From: Spartobacteria bacterium LR76
Lineage (GTDB): Bacteria; Verrucomicrobiota; Verrucomicrobiia; Chthoniobacterales; Terrimicrobiaceae
DNA: 64,000 bases
Direction: 5' to 3'
NCBI GenBank assembly: GCA_003054655.1
Contig: QAYZ01000009.1
Span: 65,751-129,750, forward strand
In this document: positions 15,106-24,145 of the stretch, piece after piece
Layout of the letters: the number at the start of each line of letters is the position of its first letter
How positions within the stretch are numbered: the first letter of the stretch is position 1
Notes under the pieces: generated by a model
What the model saw: the letters and a program-made list of their open reading frames with translations, nothing else
What the model was told of the DNA's origin: nothing
Database searches by the model: none
Translations under genes and position numbers: made by a program

Positions 15106-16607
15106 CAGGGCTGCTGGTTGAGGTTGAGTACGCTGGCAGTTTCCGCTCGCACCCTCTTGCAAAGCTCGGCGTCGTCGATCAGGGACTGTCCATAGGAAGG
15201 AATGATTTCCTTTAGCCTGGCCTCCCAGCCGCCGTTCTTCAGCTTGTCGCCGAAGCACTTTTCGAGCACGTGGATCATGATCGCCGCCGCGGTGGAGGCT
15301 CCGGGCGATGCGCCCAGCATGGCGATGATGGAGTGGTCGGCCGCTCCGACGAGCTCCGTGCCAAACTGCAGAACCCCGCCATGCACGGGGTCCTTCTTGA
15401 TGATCTGAACGCGCTGGCCAGCTTCTTCCAGCCGCCAATCCTTCTCGTTGACCTCAGGATAAAATTCCCGAAGAAGCGCAAAACGAGCCTCCATGCTCTC
15501 GATCACCTGACCGATGAGATACTCGGTGAGCGCGACGTTGTCGCGGCCCACCGCCAGCATCGGCAGGAGGTTTTCGGGATCGATGGAACCGAAGAGATCC
15601 AGATAGGAGCCATGCTTGAGGAACTTGGATGAGAAGCCCGCATAAGGCCCGAAAAGCAGCGCCGTTTTGCCTTCGATATGACGTTTGTCGAGATGAGGCA
15701 CGGACATGGGAGGCGAACCCACGGAGGCCTTGCCATAAACCTTGGCATCGTGCCGTCCAGCCAGTTCCTCATTATCGCAGCGCAGCCAGATCCCGCTCAC
15801 CGGGAAGCCCGCATATCCGCGGCCTTCGGGAATACCGGATCGTTGCAGGAGATGCAGCGATCCGCCACCCGCTCCCAGGAAGACAAACTTTGCCTGGACG
15901 TATTTGTGCATGCCGGTCCTTTCGTCGCGGATTTTCACATCCCATCCGTCTCCGTCGCGCTGCAAATCCTGCACACGGCTGAAGAAGTTGATCGAAAAGC
16001 CCGGCTGCCCCTTGAGCGAATCCAGGAGGACAGTCGTAAGCGCTCCATAGTCCACATCGTTGCCGGTGACCATCCGCGTCGCGGCCACGATCTCGTTGGG
16101 ATCGCGTCCTTCCATGACGAGAGGAATCCATTCGGCGATCTGCGCCTTGTCATCGCTGAATTCCATCCCGTGATAGCAATGGTGCGCGGTCAGGGCCTCG
16201 AAGCGCTTCTTGAGGAACTTTGCATTCTCAGCACCCCGCACGAAACTCATGTGCGGTACAGGGTGAATGAACGCCTGCGGGTCCTTGATTGCGCCCTTCC
16301 TTGTCAGATACGCCCAGAACTGCCTCGACAGGTCAAACTGCGTATTGACGTCCAGCGCCTTGGAGATATCCACACTGCCGTCAGGCTGCTCCGGGGTGTA
16401 GTTCAGCTCGCAAAGCGCGGCATGCCCCGTGCCGGCATTGTTCCAGGCATTGGAGCTTTCCTGTGCCTCGGAACCAAGCACCTCGTGAATTTCGATTTTC
16501 AGGCCGGGCTCGAGTTCCTTGAGGAACACAGCCAGGGTGGCACTCATGATGCCTGCGCCGACCAGCAGGACGTCGGTTTGCTCGGTCGGTGTGGGGGAGG
16601 TTGTCAT
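15105..16607 (-). CDS. mqo: Malate:quinone oxidoreductase
   Basis: A 500-residue FAD-dependent membrane-associated enzyme that oxidises malate to oxaloacetate and passes electrons to quinone, bypassing NAD malate dehydrogenase. The N-terminus has the FAD-binding fold ([20 protein letters not shown]) and the family-specific [20 protein letters not shown] stretch near 52-72. [20 protein letters not shown] and [19 protein letters not shown] are also typical of MQO. The C-terminal [13 protein letters not shown] loop closes the flavin site. It lies 3 bp from fumC and overlaps the cupin gene, so the operon order follows the pathway: fumarate to malate to oxaloacetate. Confidence 0.95.
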   Translation of the reverse strand: MTTSPTPTEQTDVLLVGAGIMSATLAVFLKELEPGLKIEIHEVLGSEAQESSNAWNNAGTGHAALCELNYTPEQPDGSVDISKALDVNTQFDLSRQFWAYLTRKGAIKDPQAFIHPVPHMSFVRGAENAKFLKKRFEALTAHHCYHGMEFSDDKAQIAEWIPLVMEGRDPNEIVAATRMVTGNDVDYGALTTVLLDSLKGQPGFSINFFSRVQDLQRDGDGWDVKIRDERTGMHKYVQAKFVFLGAGGGSLHLLQRSGIPEGRGYAGFPVSGIWLRCDNEELAGRHDAKVYGKASVGSPPMSVPHLDKRHIEGKTALLFGPYAGFSSKFLKHGSYLDLFGSIDPENLLPMLAVGRDNVALTEYLIGQVIESMEARFALLREFYPEVNEKDWRLEEAGQRVQIIKKDPVHGGVLQFGTELVGAADHSIIAMLGASPGASTAAAIMIHVLEKCFGDKLKNGGWEARLKEIIPSYGQSLIDDAELCKRVRAETASVLNLNQQP

Positions 16608-16610
16608 ACT

Positions 16611-18014
16611 TTAGGCTTTTGCCACGTAGGGTTGCGTCATCTTCGCAGGGTCGACCACGCGGTCGAACTCCGCTTCGGTGACATAGGCCAGCTTCAGCGC
16701 GGCCTCTTTCAGCGTGAGATCGTTATCCATCGCGTAATGGGCGATCTTGGAGGCCTTGTCATAGCCGATGACCGGCGCGAGCGCCGTGACCAGCATGAGC
16801 GAACGATCCACATAATCCTGGATCTTCTTAAGATTTGGTTTGGTCCCCTCGACGAGAAACTTGCGGAAGTTTTCACATCCGTCTGTCAGCAGGGTGATGG
16901 AGTGTGTGATGTTAAAGATGATAAGCGGCTTGTAGACGTTCATCTCCAGGTATCCGCTGGCTCCGCCAAAACCCACAGCCACATCGTTGGCCATGACCTG
17001 CACGCCGATCATGGTGAGCGCCTCCGCTTGGGTGGGATTCACCTTGCCGGGCATGATGGACGATCCCGGCTCGTTCTCGGGAATCTTCAGTTCGGCAAAG
17101 CCAGCGCGCGGCCCGCAGGACATCAGCCGGATGTCGTTGCCGATCTTGTAGAGCGAGACACCCAGCGTGCGCAACGTGCCGGAAAGCTGCACCAGCGCAT
17201 CATGCGCGCCCTGCACCGTGAATTTGTTCGGTGCGGTGACAAAGGGCAATCCGGTCAGCTTCGCAATCTCCGCTGCCGCTTCCTCCGCGAATCCCGGGGC
17301 CGAGTTGATCCCCGTGCCCACCGCCGTGCCGCCCAGGGCGAGCTGGTAGACTCCTTTCAGCGCATCATCGAGCCGGGCCAGCCCGTCGGACAGCATCCCG
17401 GCGTAGCCCGACCACTCCTGCCCGAGGGTTAAGGGAGTAGCGTCCTGCATGTGAGTGCGGCCGATCTTGACGATGTCCTTCCACTCCTCGGCCTTGGCCG
17501 ATATGGCGTCGCGCAATGCCGTCACGGAAGGAATCAGGCGCGAGGTCGTATTGACCGCTGCGGCGATATACATCGCGGAAGGAAACGAGTCGTTCGAAGA
17601 TTGCGCCATGTTCACATGGTCATTCGGATGAACCGGCGTCTTGCTTCCGAGGGCCGTGCCGGCCAGTTGGCAGCAGCGATTCGATATCACCTCGTTGACG
17701 TTCATGTTGAACTGCGTGCCGCTTCCGGTCATCCAGACATGGAGCGGGAACATGTCGTGATGCTGGCCGGCGAGGATTTCATCGCAGACCTTCGCGATCA
17801 GTCCATACTGCTCGTCAGCCAGGCGCTTGTCGGCGTGGTTGGCTGTGGCGGCTGCTTTTTTCAGGATCGCATACGCCGTGATCATCTCCCGGGGGATCAG
17901 ATCTTTTCCGATGCTGAAATGTTCAAGCGAGCGCTGGGTCTGGGCTCCCCAGAGTTTATCGGCCGGCACGGCGACCTCTCCGAGGCTGTCGGTTTCTTTG
18001 CGGATATCAGTCAT
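16611..18014 (-). CDS. fumC: Class II fumarate hydratase
   Basis: A 467-residue homotetrameric fumarase of the iron-independent class. The signature loop [13 protein letters not shown] lies near residue 320, the active-site [16 protein letters not shown] near 190, and the [14 protein letters not shown] segment near 130. Length matches the family (about 460-470). It is first in the fumC-mqo-cupin operon. The upstream region to the ThrE gene (18015-18143) contains the promoter and an inverted repeat. It hydrates fumarate to malate in the TCA cycle. Confidence 0.96.
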   Translation of the reverse strand: MTDIRKETDSLGEVAVPADKLWGAQTQRSLEHFSIGKDLIPREMITAYAILKKAAATANHADKRLADEQYGLIAKVCDEILAGQHHDMFPLHVWMTGSGTQFNMNVNEVISNRCCQLAGTALGSKTPVHPNDHVNMAQSSNDSFPSAMYIAAAVNTTSRLIPSVTALRDAISAKAEEWKDIVKIGRTHMQDATPLTLGQEWSGYAGMLSDGLARLDDALKGVYQLALGGTAVGTGINSAPGFAEEAAAEIAKLTGLPFVTAPNKFTVQGAHDALVQLSGTLRTLGVSLYKIGNDIRLMSCGPRAGFAELKIPENEPGSSIMPGKVNPTQAEALTMIGVQVMANDVAVGFGGASGYLEMNVYKPLIIFNITHSITLLTDGCENFRKFLVEGTKPNLKKIQDYVDRSLMLVTALAPVIGYDKASKIAHYAMDNDLTLKEAALKLAYVTEAEFDRVVDPAKMTQPYVAKA

Positions 18015-18107
18015 AAATTGACCTTAGTTTTGAAAGCGGGGGGACGCGAAACTGGAGGGATCAAATCACACCCTGAGGCTGATTCCCAGAGATTTCCCCC
18101 AGATTCT

Positions 18108-18127
18108 CCCTGATTACTTGATCAGGG
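18108..18127. repeat. Inverted repeat downstream of the ThrE gene / upstream of fumC
   Basis: CCCTGAT and ATCAGGG arms of seven bases flank a six-base spacer in the 129-bp gap. It may terminate the ThrE transcript (no T-run) or serve as an operator for fumC. Confidence 0.4.
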
Positions 18128-18143
18128 CGACTTCTTATAAGGT

Positions 18144-19400
18144 TCAGGCAGTTCGCGCGCGCGGGTTCTTGATCAAGATAGCCGGCGCAGCCACGCCGAT
18201 CGCTATGGCCAGTACCATGAAGATACAGGTGGCACTCAGCGCGATCGTCTCCGTAAGCAGAGTCATGGACGCACCCGTGCCCGCGCTGACGATACCGAGG
18301 AAGCCGATCACCGCCCGAAACGCATAGGCTCCCGGAATCATCGCCACCACCCCAGGAAAGGCAAACGCGCTGGCGGGAGCCTTGAAGGCTCGCGCAAAGA
18401 AAAACGCCAGAAATCCGGCAGCGAGTGCACCGATCAGCGAACCGGCGACAATGTCGATATGGTGCTGAAGACAGAAAGTCCGCGTCGTGTGGCTCGCCAC
18501 CCCGCAGACGACGCCGACCCAGGCCAGTCGCCAAGGCACATTGAAAAGGCACAGGTAGCCAAGCGCCGCACAGGCCGAGAAAAGCGCATCCTCCATCAGA
18601 GAAGGCAATACAGAGCTTTCCACCACCGGGATCTGGGCGCCAGTCACGGCGGTGGCCGTAAAAAGCCCCACGGCGATGGCGAGGGTAATGAGAACCGCAA
18701 ATCCCAGCCGGGATATGCCGATCGCCATGTGGTTCTTGATCATGTCCTGCACGCAATTCACAAACGGCACTCCGGGCACGAGGATCATCCCCTGCGTGAT
18801 CAGGCAGAGCGCTGGCATCCCGCTGAGTTTGAAAAACACGGCCACTCCGGCCACTGCTCCACTGGCGAAGGCAGTCACCAGCGAATTCAAAAAAATATTC
18901 ACCCCGCGCCGGCCCATTTCCAGGCGGATCGCAGTCCCCACGACTCCAGCAAAGAACGCCACGAAAAAAGTCGGCCAGTCGCCGCCGAATAATCGGCTCA
19001 GGCTCGCCGCGGTGAGCGCCATCCCCAGCACGACCATCCAGCGCCTGTAAATTGGCGGCTGCCGCTCGATCGCTTCCAGCCTGGATCGAATTTCCGGCAG
19101 CCCCAGCCCTTTCGCCTCCACGTCATCCAGCAATGCCTCAACAGCCGCGACCGCCGCCATGTTCACAGCCATCGTCGGCACACGGTTTCCCGTTTTGGTC
19201 CGAAATGCTGCGTTCGAACTGACCGTCAGGAGGAGCGTTTCATAGGTGACCAGAGGATGAATCTCGCACCCGAACATCTTGCCAAACCGCACGACGGCAC
19301 ACTCCACCGAATCGGTATCCGCATTATTCTGAAACAGTATCCGGCCCACCGAAAGCGCCAGATGCGAAACTTCCTCGATGGGGGCGGAATCGACAGACAT
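18144..19400 (-). CDS. Threonine/serine exporter family protein (ThrE, DUF1212)
   Basis: A 418-residue membrane protein with the fused arrangement of ThrE. A soluble N-terminal part of about 120 residues (LALSVGRILFQNNADTDSVE, VTYETLLLTV) leads into the ThrE_1 domain with about five helices. ThrE_2 then occupies about 270-405 with the conserved FPGVVAMIPGAYAFRAVIGFLG. The Pro-rich LVPGVPFVNCVQD segment in the first half is another family marker. It likely exports threonine, serine or related small molecules by proton exchange. It stands alone between fumC and the GNAT-like gene on the same strand. Confidence 0.88.
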   Translation of the reverse strand: MSVDSAPIEEVSHLALSVGRILFQNNADTDSVECAVVRFGKMFGCEIHPLVTYETLLLTVSSNAAFRTKTGNRVPTMAVNMAAVAAVEALLDDVEAKGLGLPEIRSRLEAIERQPPIYRRWMVVLGMALTAASLSRLFGGDWPTFFVAFFAGVVGTAIRLEMGRRGVNIFLNSLVTAFASGAVAGVAVFFKLSGMPALCLITQGMILVPGVPFVNCVQDMIKNHMAIGISRLGFAVLITLAIAVGLFTATAVTGAQIPVVESSVLPSLMEDALFSACAALGYLCLFNVPWRLAWVGVVCGVASHTTRTFCLQHHIDIVAGSLIGALAAGFLAFFFARAFKAPASAFAFPGVVAMIPGAYAFRAVIGFLGIVSAGTGASMTLLTETIALSATCIFMVLAIAIGVAAPAILIKNPRARTA

Positions 19401-19470
19401 CTCCGCGATTCCTAGGCAATGCGCCCCTGCGGAATCAAATCTTTTCTCTTCACCGCAGCGGCCATCCCGG

Positions 19471-20598
19471 TCACGCCCTCAGGAGCGGCTTTTCGTAGAT
19501 GGCGTAGGACTTGGAATGCGTCGCTCCCATGAGCCCGATAAGCTTGATGACCTGGGCGTTGTTGGCCTCGATCCAGGACAGCTCGGCGGAGTGGGCTGTC
19601 TTCTGCGTGCGCCGGACCATGTCGTGGCACAGGAGACCCACCAGCCCGGTATCCCGATGCTCGGGCGCGACGCCGAGGATCACCTGGCGGACGGTCTGGA
19701 TCTTGTACGTCTTCATCAGCCACAAGATGGCGGGCAGACGCAGCCAGCGGGGGATGCGCTTGGTGCGCATGAGGAGCTCATTGAAATTTGGCAGCGTGAG
19801 CATGAATCCCACCGCCTCGCCATTCACCTCGGCAAAGACGAGGAAATCGGGATCGGCAAAGGCCTTCAGGTCGTCGGCGGAGGCGAGGAGGTCCTCCAGC
19901 GAGATCGGCACGAATCCCCAGTTGCGATCCAGGGTCACGTTGTAGAGCCGATGAGCGAGGCGCAGTTCCTCGTCCAGACGCTTCATGTCAAAGGAGCGGA
20001 TGGTCACGTGCTTCGACCGCTCCCGGAGCCTTGCGGCCATCTTTTCGATGCGAGCGGGAATGCCGATGTGCAGCGGAAGGTGGAAGGCGAAGAGATTGCG
20101 CACCGCCTGCTGGGAAACGCTTTCCAGGAGCGCGGGATAGTAGGAGGGATTCCAGGGCATGGAAATACTCGGCGGCTCGTCGTATCCCTCGGTCAGCAGG
20201 CCGCACTCCTCGTTGATCGACGGACTATAGGGACCGCGCACCGTATCGCACTCGAGCTTCCCGAGCACGGCGTCGACCTCGGCAAAAAGCGCCTGCGCCG
20301 TCTCCACCCGATCTTCGCAGGCGAAGAAGCCGAAAAATCCGACCCGGTCGTTCCAGTAGGCATTGTGCGAGCGATTGTGAATCGCAGCGATGCGCCCCAC
20401 GGGCTTTCCATCCCGACGCGTAATGAATCCCGTAATGGAGCCATCCTGCCGGTTAAAGAGGCTGTCGGGCTTCAGGAATTTCGCGATGCTTCCCGGGAAG
20501 GGTGGGACGAAGGCCGCGTCAGCCCCATGCAGCATCTCCGGGATGCGTTCGAAGAGGGTTCGGTCTGCGGCGGAACAGCAAGGTGTAACTGAAATCAT
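19471..20598 (-). CDS. GNAT-fold hypothetical protein
   Basis: A 375-residue protein from the ATG at 20598 (a TTG at 20625 would add nine residues). It shows a GNAT-like core split over the sequence: SITGFITRRDGKPVGRIAAIHN near the N-terminus is the usual beta strand pair, and DFLVFAEVNGEAVGFMLTLP followed by LGVAPEHRDTGLVGLLCHDMV near 300 matches the acetyl-CoA loop region in degenerate form. Such two-GNAT hypothetical proteins of about 370-390 residues are frequent in environmental bacteria and occasionally linked to lipid or peptidoglycan chemistry; no substrate is known. Neighbours give no clue. Confidence 0.7.
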   Translation of the reverse strand: MISVTPCCSAADRTLFERIPEMLHGADAAFVPPFPGSIAKFLKPDSLFNRQDGSITGFITRRDGKPVGRIAAIHNRSHNAYWNDRVGFFGFFACEDRVETAQALFAEVDAVLGKLECDTVRGPYSPSINEECGLLTEGYDEPPSISMPWNPSYYPALLESVSQQAVRNLFAFHLPLHIGIPARIEKMAARLRERSKHVTIRSFDMKRLDEELRLAHRLYNVTLDRNWGFVPISLEDLLASADDLKAFADPDFLVFAEVNGEAVGFMLTLPNFNELLMRTKRIPRWLRLPAILWLMKTYKIQTVRQVILGVAPEHRDTGLVGLLCHDMVRRTQKTAHSAELSWIEANNAQVIKLIGLMGATHSKSYAIYEKPLLRA

Positions 20599-20962
20599 AA
20601 CGAATGGTCTCTGACTTTCGGACAAGGCGCGGGACGGAGATGTATGCGCCAGGAGATTTTATGCGTTCCCGCCTGGAGGAAGGGCAGACTCCGGTAAAAC
20701 CATGGGAATGCCGGGAAGAAATCCCAAATCGAATCGAAAGAACGGGAGGCATTGTAATGGGAATCTTCAAGAGGTTTCACCCGGGCTGCAGGCGCTGGCG
20801 TTTCGAGGGAGCAGACTCCGTCCGAAGATGACCTGTGTCAAACACCATCGAGGCATCTCCGGTCCGCAATACCCCCTCTCCGCAGATCCCTCCGCCCTCT
20901 CCCGCCGAGCTTACATATATTCGTATTGAAAAATATATGCATGTACGAATATATTCCCGCCC
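20599..20962. other. Intergenic region upstream of the arsenic operon
   Basis: The 364 bp between the GNAT-like gene and arsR contain the GNAT gene promoter on one side and the ars operator (20915-20954) on the other. A 75-codon plus-strand open frame at 20604-20831 has no recognisable features. I see no RNA gene or terminator here. Confidence 0.6.
20915..20954. promoter_or_regulatory. Palindromic ArsR operator overlapping the ars promoter
   Basis: Perfect 11-bp arms ATATATTCGTA (20915-20925) and TACGAATATAT (20944-20954) flank 18 AT-rich bases that include a TATATG -10 candidate. Placed 8 bp before the arsR start, it is the natural ArsR dimer site giving arsenite-released autorepression of the whole operon. 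Confidence 0.85.
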
Positions 20963-21325
20963 ATGGATCTCATCCAGATCTACCAATGCCTCTGCGATGG
21001 CACCCGCCTGCGCATCGTCAATCTGCTGACGCACGGCCCGCTGTGCGTCTGTCATTTTCAGCAGATCCTCGAAATCCCGCAGGCAAAGGTTTCCCAGCAT
21101 CTCGCCTATCTGCGCAAGCACGACATGGTCGAGACCACCCGCAAGGGCACCTGGATCATCTACTCGCTCCCGGCGAAACCCACCCGGGAGCTCGAGGCCA
21201 ATCTGAAATGCCTCCAAGATTGCACGACATCCGACAAGATGTACCGCGAAGACCTGGCCCGCCTCTCAAAGATTCAAAAGTGCTCCGACTGGAAAGAATA
21301 CTGCGCTCCCAAATCCTGCTGCTAA
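20963..21325 (+). CDS. arsR: Arsenic-responsive repressor, ArsR family
   Basis: A 120-residue winged-helix repressor. The metal-binding motif LCVCHF (Cys28, Cys30) is in the DNA-binding helix position as in E. coli ArsR, and the recognition helix reads IPQAKVSQHLAYLRKHDMVETTRKGTW. The C-terminus has additional Cys (KCSDWKEYC, SCC) that may add ligands. Arsenite binding should release it from the palindrome just upstream. It is first of six genes with tight spacing: 4 bp to arsC, then four-base overlaps. Confidence 0.93.
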   Translation: MDLIQIYQCLCDGTRLRIVNLLTHGPLCVCHFQQILEIPQAKVSQHLAYLRKHDMVETTRKGTWIIYSLPAKPTRELEANLKCLQDCTTSDKMYREDLARLSKIQKCSDWKEYCAPKSCC

Positions 21326-21329
21326 CACC

Positions 21330-21848
21330 ATGTCCACCAAATTCCAAATCCTCTTTCTCTGCACGGGAAACTCCGCCCGCAGCATCCTGGCAGAGTTTTT
21401 GCTCCGCAAAATCGCGCCCGATAGATTCGATGTCTTCAGCGCCGGAGCCAGCCCCAAGCCCGCTCCGCACCCTCTGGCGCTGCTGGTTCTGCGCGACCAT
21501 TACAGGATCGATGTCTCCGAGGCTCGCAGCAAATCGTGGAGCGAGTATCAGGGAAAACGCTTCGATTTCGTCATCACCCTTTGCGACAACGCGAAAGAAT
21601 CCTGCCCGGTCTGGCCGGGCCAGCCAATCATCGCTCACTGGCCCTCCCCTGACCCGGCGGAGTTCGAGGGCAGCGAGGCCGAGAAGGAGCGCGCTTTCTG
21701 GCAGGTTGCCCAGCAGATCCAGCGCCGTCTGGAGCTTCTCGCCTCCCTGCCGTTTGAGAAGCTCGATTCACTCCGCCTTGAGGCAGCCACGAAGGATATC
21801 GGCTCACGGGAACCTCTCAACCTCGAACATCCCACCGCCAAGAAATGA
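21330..21848 (+). CDS. arsC: Arsenate reductase, thioredoxin-coupled LMW-phosphatase type (first copy)
   Basis: A 172-residue ArsC of the low-molecular-weight tyrosine-phosphatase fold. The P-loop nucleophile lies in CTGNSARS (Cys11) and the resolving pair in LCDNAKESCPVWPG (Cys85, Cys92), the S. aureus-type three-Cys relay. It reduces arsenate to arsenite for export. It has an extra 30 residues at the C-terminus compared with the second copy at 25222. The stop overlaps the arsD start by four bases. Confidence 0.9.
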   Translation: MSTKFQILFLCTGNSARSILAEFLLRKIAPDRFDVFSAGASPKPAPHPLALLVLRDHYRIDVSEARSKSWSEYQGKRFDFVITLCDNAKESCPVWPGQPIIAHWPSPDPAEFEGSEAEKERAFWQVAQQIQRRLELLASLPFEKLDSLRLEAATKDIGSREPLNLEHPTAKK

Positions 21849-22165
21849 TCTCCGTTCAAGTCTACGACCCGGCAATGTGCTGCTCGACGGGAGTCTGCGG
21901 CCCGGATGTCGACCCGGAGCTGGCCGCCGTGGCTGGCTGGCTGCATCAACTCAAGGAAAGCGGAGTACGCGTCGATCGCTACAACCTCGCCCAGCAGCCG
22001 ATCGCCTATGCCCAGAACAGCGTGGTAAAGGATCTGCTCCAGAAAGAAGGCATCAATGTGCTGCCACTGGTGTTCGTGGATGGAGAGATCGCCTTCAAGG
22101 GCGCGTACCCCGATGAAGCCACCCGGCAGGCATGGCTCGCCGGAGCAAAGACCGGCCAGCCATGA
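21845..22165 (+). CDS. arsD: Arsenite metallochaperone ArsD
   Basis: A 106-residue thioredoxin-fold chaperone that hands As(III) to the ArsA ATPase. The ligand set Cys12, Cys13 and Cys18 in PAMCCSTGVCGPDVDP is identical in position to E. coli ArsD, and the NVLPLVFVDGEIAFKGAYP segment is the conserved cis-Pro region. The start and stop overlap arsC and arsA by four bases each, which fits tight stoichiometric coupling with ArsA. Confidence 0.95.
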   Translation: MISVQVYDPAMCCSTGVCGPDVDPELAAVAGWLHQLKESGVRVDRYNLAQQPIAYAQNSVVKDLLQKEGINVLPLVFVDGEIAFKGAYPDEATRQAWLAGAKTGQP

Positions 22166-24138
22166 GCTCCGGCCTTGCGGATTTCCTCCCTTCGGCCACC
22201 CGGTTCCTGTTCTTCACCGGGAAGGGCGGAGTAGGAAAAACATCCCTCGCCTGCGCCACGGCGCTTTCCCTCGCCGGAGCGGGCAGGCGTGTGCTCCTCG
22301 TCAGCACCGACCCGGCATCAAACCTCGACGAGGTCCTGGAGACTCCGCTATCCAGCGAAGCCGCACAAATTTCGCAGGTTCCGGGATTGTTCGCGCTGAA
22401 CATCGATCCCCAGGAGGCCGCCCGGCAATACCGTGAGAAGATCGTCGGCCCCATGCGCGGCATCCTTCCCGATGCCGCCATCGAAAACATGGAGGAGCAG
22501 CTCTCAGGCGCCTGCACGATGGAGATCGCCGCGTTTGACGAATTTTCCCGCTTCCTCGGCGACCCCGCATCGACGGAGGGATACGATCACGTCATCTTTG
22601 ACACCGCTCCGACCGGGCACACGCTCCGTTTACTGACGCTGCCCAAAGCATGGACGGGCTTTTTTCAGACCAACACGTCGGGCACCTCGTGTCTCGGTCC
22701 GCTCGCGGGACTCGACCGGCAGCGCTCCGTCTACGAGGGAGCGCTCAAGGCCCTGACAAACTCTGCGCTGGCTACCGTAGTCCTCGTCAGCCGCGCGGAA
22801 ATGGCTCCCCTGCGTGAAGCCCGGAGAACGCACGAGGAGTTGAACGCTCTCGGGGTCACCAGTCAGCGCCTCATCCTCAACGGTCTATTCACGGCCAGCG
22901 TGGACGGAGATCGCATTGCCACAGCGATGGAGGCTCGGGGAAAGCGCGCACTCGCTCATTTTGCGACCTTCCTCAGCCAGCTCCCGGTCTACGAAGTGCC
23001 TCTCGGGCCAGCAAATCTCGTCGGCATCGCCGCTCTGCGCGCCCTCGCGGGAACAGCTTCGGATCTGAAAACCGCTTCCGGCTTTCCGATTCTCGCCGTT
23101 CCGGATTTCGAAAGCATCGGCGATTTTCTTTCCGACCTGGAAAGCGCCGGACACGGCATCATCATGACGATGGGCAAGGGCGGAGTAGGAAAAACAACTC
23201 TCGCCGCCGCCATCGCCACAGCACTCGCCAGCCGGGGCCACGCCGTCCACCTGTCCACCACCGACCCGGCGGCGCATCTTCTGGATACCCTGCAGGGGAG
23301 CTTCCACGGACTCACCGTAAGCCGCATCGACCCGCAGGAGGAAACGCGAGCCTATGTCGCCCAGGTCATGAAAACCCAGGGTGCCCAGCTCGATGCGGAG
23401 AGCCGGGCCTTGCTGGCGGAGGACCTGCGCTCCCCATGCACCGAGGAGATCGCCGTGTTCCGAGCCTTCGCACGGACGGTGGCCGCAGCACGCGATGGGT
23501 TTGTCATCCTGGATACCGCACCGACCGGACACACTCTGCTGCTGCTCGATACCACCGAGGCCTACCACCGGGAACTCGGTCGCCAGTCTCGCGACACGAT
23601 CCCGGAGGACGTGCGCACCCTCCTGCCGCGCCTGAGAGATCCGGATTTCACCCGGGTGATCCTGGTCACCCTGCCGGAGGCCACCCCGGTCCATGAGGCG
23701 GCGGCACTCCAGACCGATCTCCGCCGCGCGGGCATCGAACCTTTTGGCTGGGTCGTCAATCAGTGCCTCACCTCGCTCGACTCCAGCGACCCCGTATTAA
23801 AATGCCGCGCCATCAACGAAGCGCCCTACCTCGCCGAGGTGACAGCTTTGGCGCAACGCGCTGCCATGATCCCCTGGCAGGCCGAGGAGCCTGTCGGCCC
23901 GGCAGCGCTGGCCGCCCTGTTCGCAACCGCGATCCCTTTTATGAAAACCTACATCTACGAAACCATCCCCTCCGGCTGCTGCGAAACTCCGAAGCACTAC
24001 GAAATCAAGCAGGAGGAAAACTCACCTGCCCTGACCCAGCACCCCGAGACGGGGGAGGCCATCCGACGCGTGATGATCGGCGATCAGCCACTGGCCAAGG
24101 CGAGCAGCGAGTGCTGCGGGGGAACCGGCTGCTGCTAA
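22162..24138 (+). CDS. arsA: Arsenite efflux ATPase ArsA with Cys-rich C-terminal extension
   Basis: A 658-residue duplicated ATPase. Each half has a GKGGVGKT P-loop (residue about 20 and 338) and the signal-transduction motif DTAPTGHT (about 150 and 452). The As(III) allosteric Cys are visible as SGACTMEIAAF, GTSCLGPL and SPCTEEIAVF, equivalent to Cys113, Cys172 and Cys422 of E. coli ArsA. Unusually, residues 594-658 add a module beginning MKTYIYETIPSGCCETP, with EAIRRVMIG and a final ECCGGTGCC, resembling a FmdB-type zinc-ribbon-like domain. ATG 22162 is chosen because it overlaps the arsD stop. The exporter partner here is ACR3 rather than ArsB. Confidence 0.94.
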   Translation: MSSGLADFLPSATRFLFFTGKGGVGKTSLACATALSLAGAGRRVLLVSTDPASNLDEVLETPLSSEAAQISQVPGLFALNIDPQEAARQYREKIVGPMRGILPDAAIENMEEQLSGACTMEIAAFDEFSRFLGDPASTEGYDHVIFDTAPTGHTLRLLTLPKAWTGFFQTNTSGTSCLGPLAGLDRQRSVYEGALKALTNSALATVVLVSRAEMAPLREARRTHEELNALGVTSQRLILNGLFTASVDGDRIATAMEARGKRALAHFATFLSQLPVYEVPLGPANLVGIAALRALAGTASDLKTASGFPILAVPDFESIGDFLSDLESAGHGIIMTMGKGGVGKTTLAAAIATALASRGHAVHLSTTDPAAHLLDTLQGSFHGLTVSRIDPQEETRAYVAQVMKTQGAQLDAESRALLAEDLRSPCTEEIAVFRAFARTVAAARDGFVILDTAPTGHTLLLLDTTEAYHRELGRQSRDTIPEDVRTLLPRLRDPDFTRVILVTLPEATPVHEAAALQTDLRRAGIEPFGWVVNQCLTSLDSSDPVLKCRAINEAPYLAEVTALAQRAAMIPWQAEEPVGPAALAALFATAIPFMKTYIYETIPSGCCETPKHYEIKQEENSPALTQHPETGEAIRRVMIGDQPLAKASSECCGGTGCC

Positions 24139-24145
24139 TGGCCCG

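Noticed and set aside
15678-17432. 584-codon plus-strand frame opposite mqo and fumC
   Set aside because: It spans two well-supported genes on the other strand and is rich in His/Arg/Gly as typical of antisense frames.
20604-20831. 75-codon frame upstream of arsR
   Set aside because: No signal, helix, motif or ribosome site; it lies in a promoter-bearing gap.
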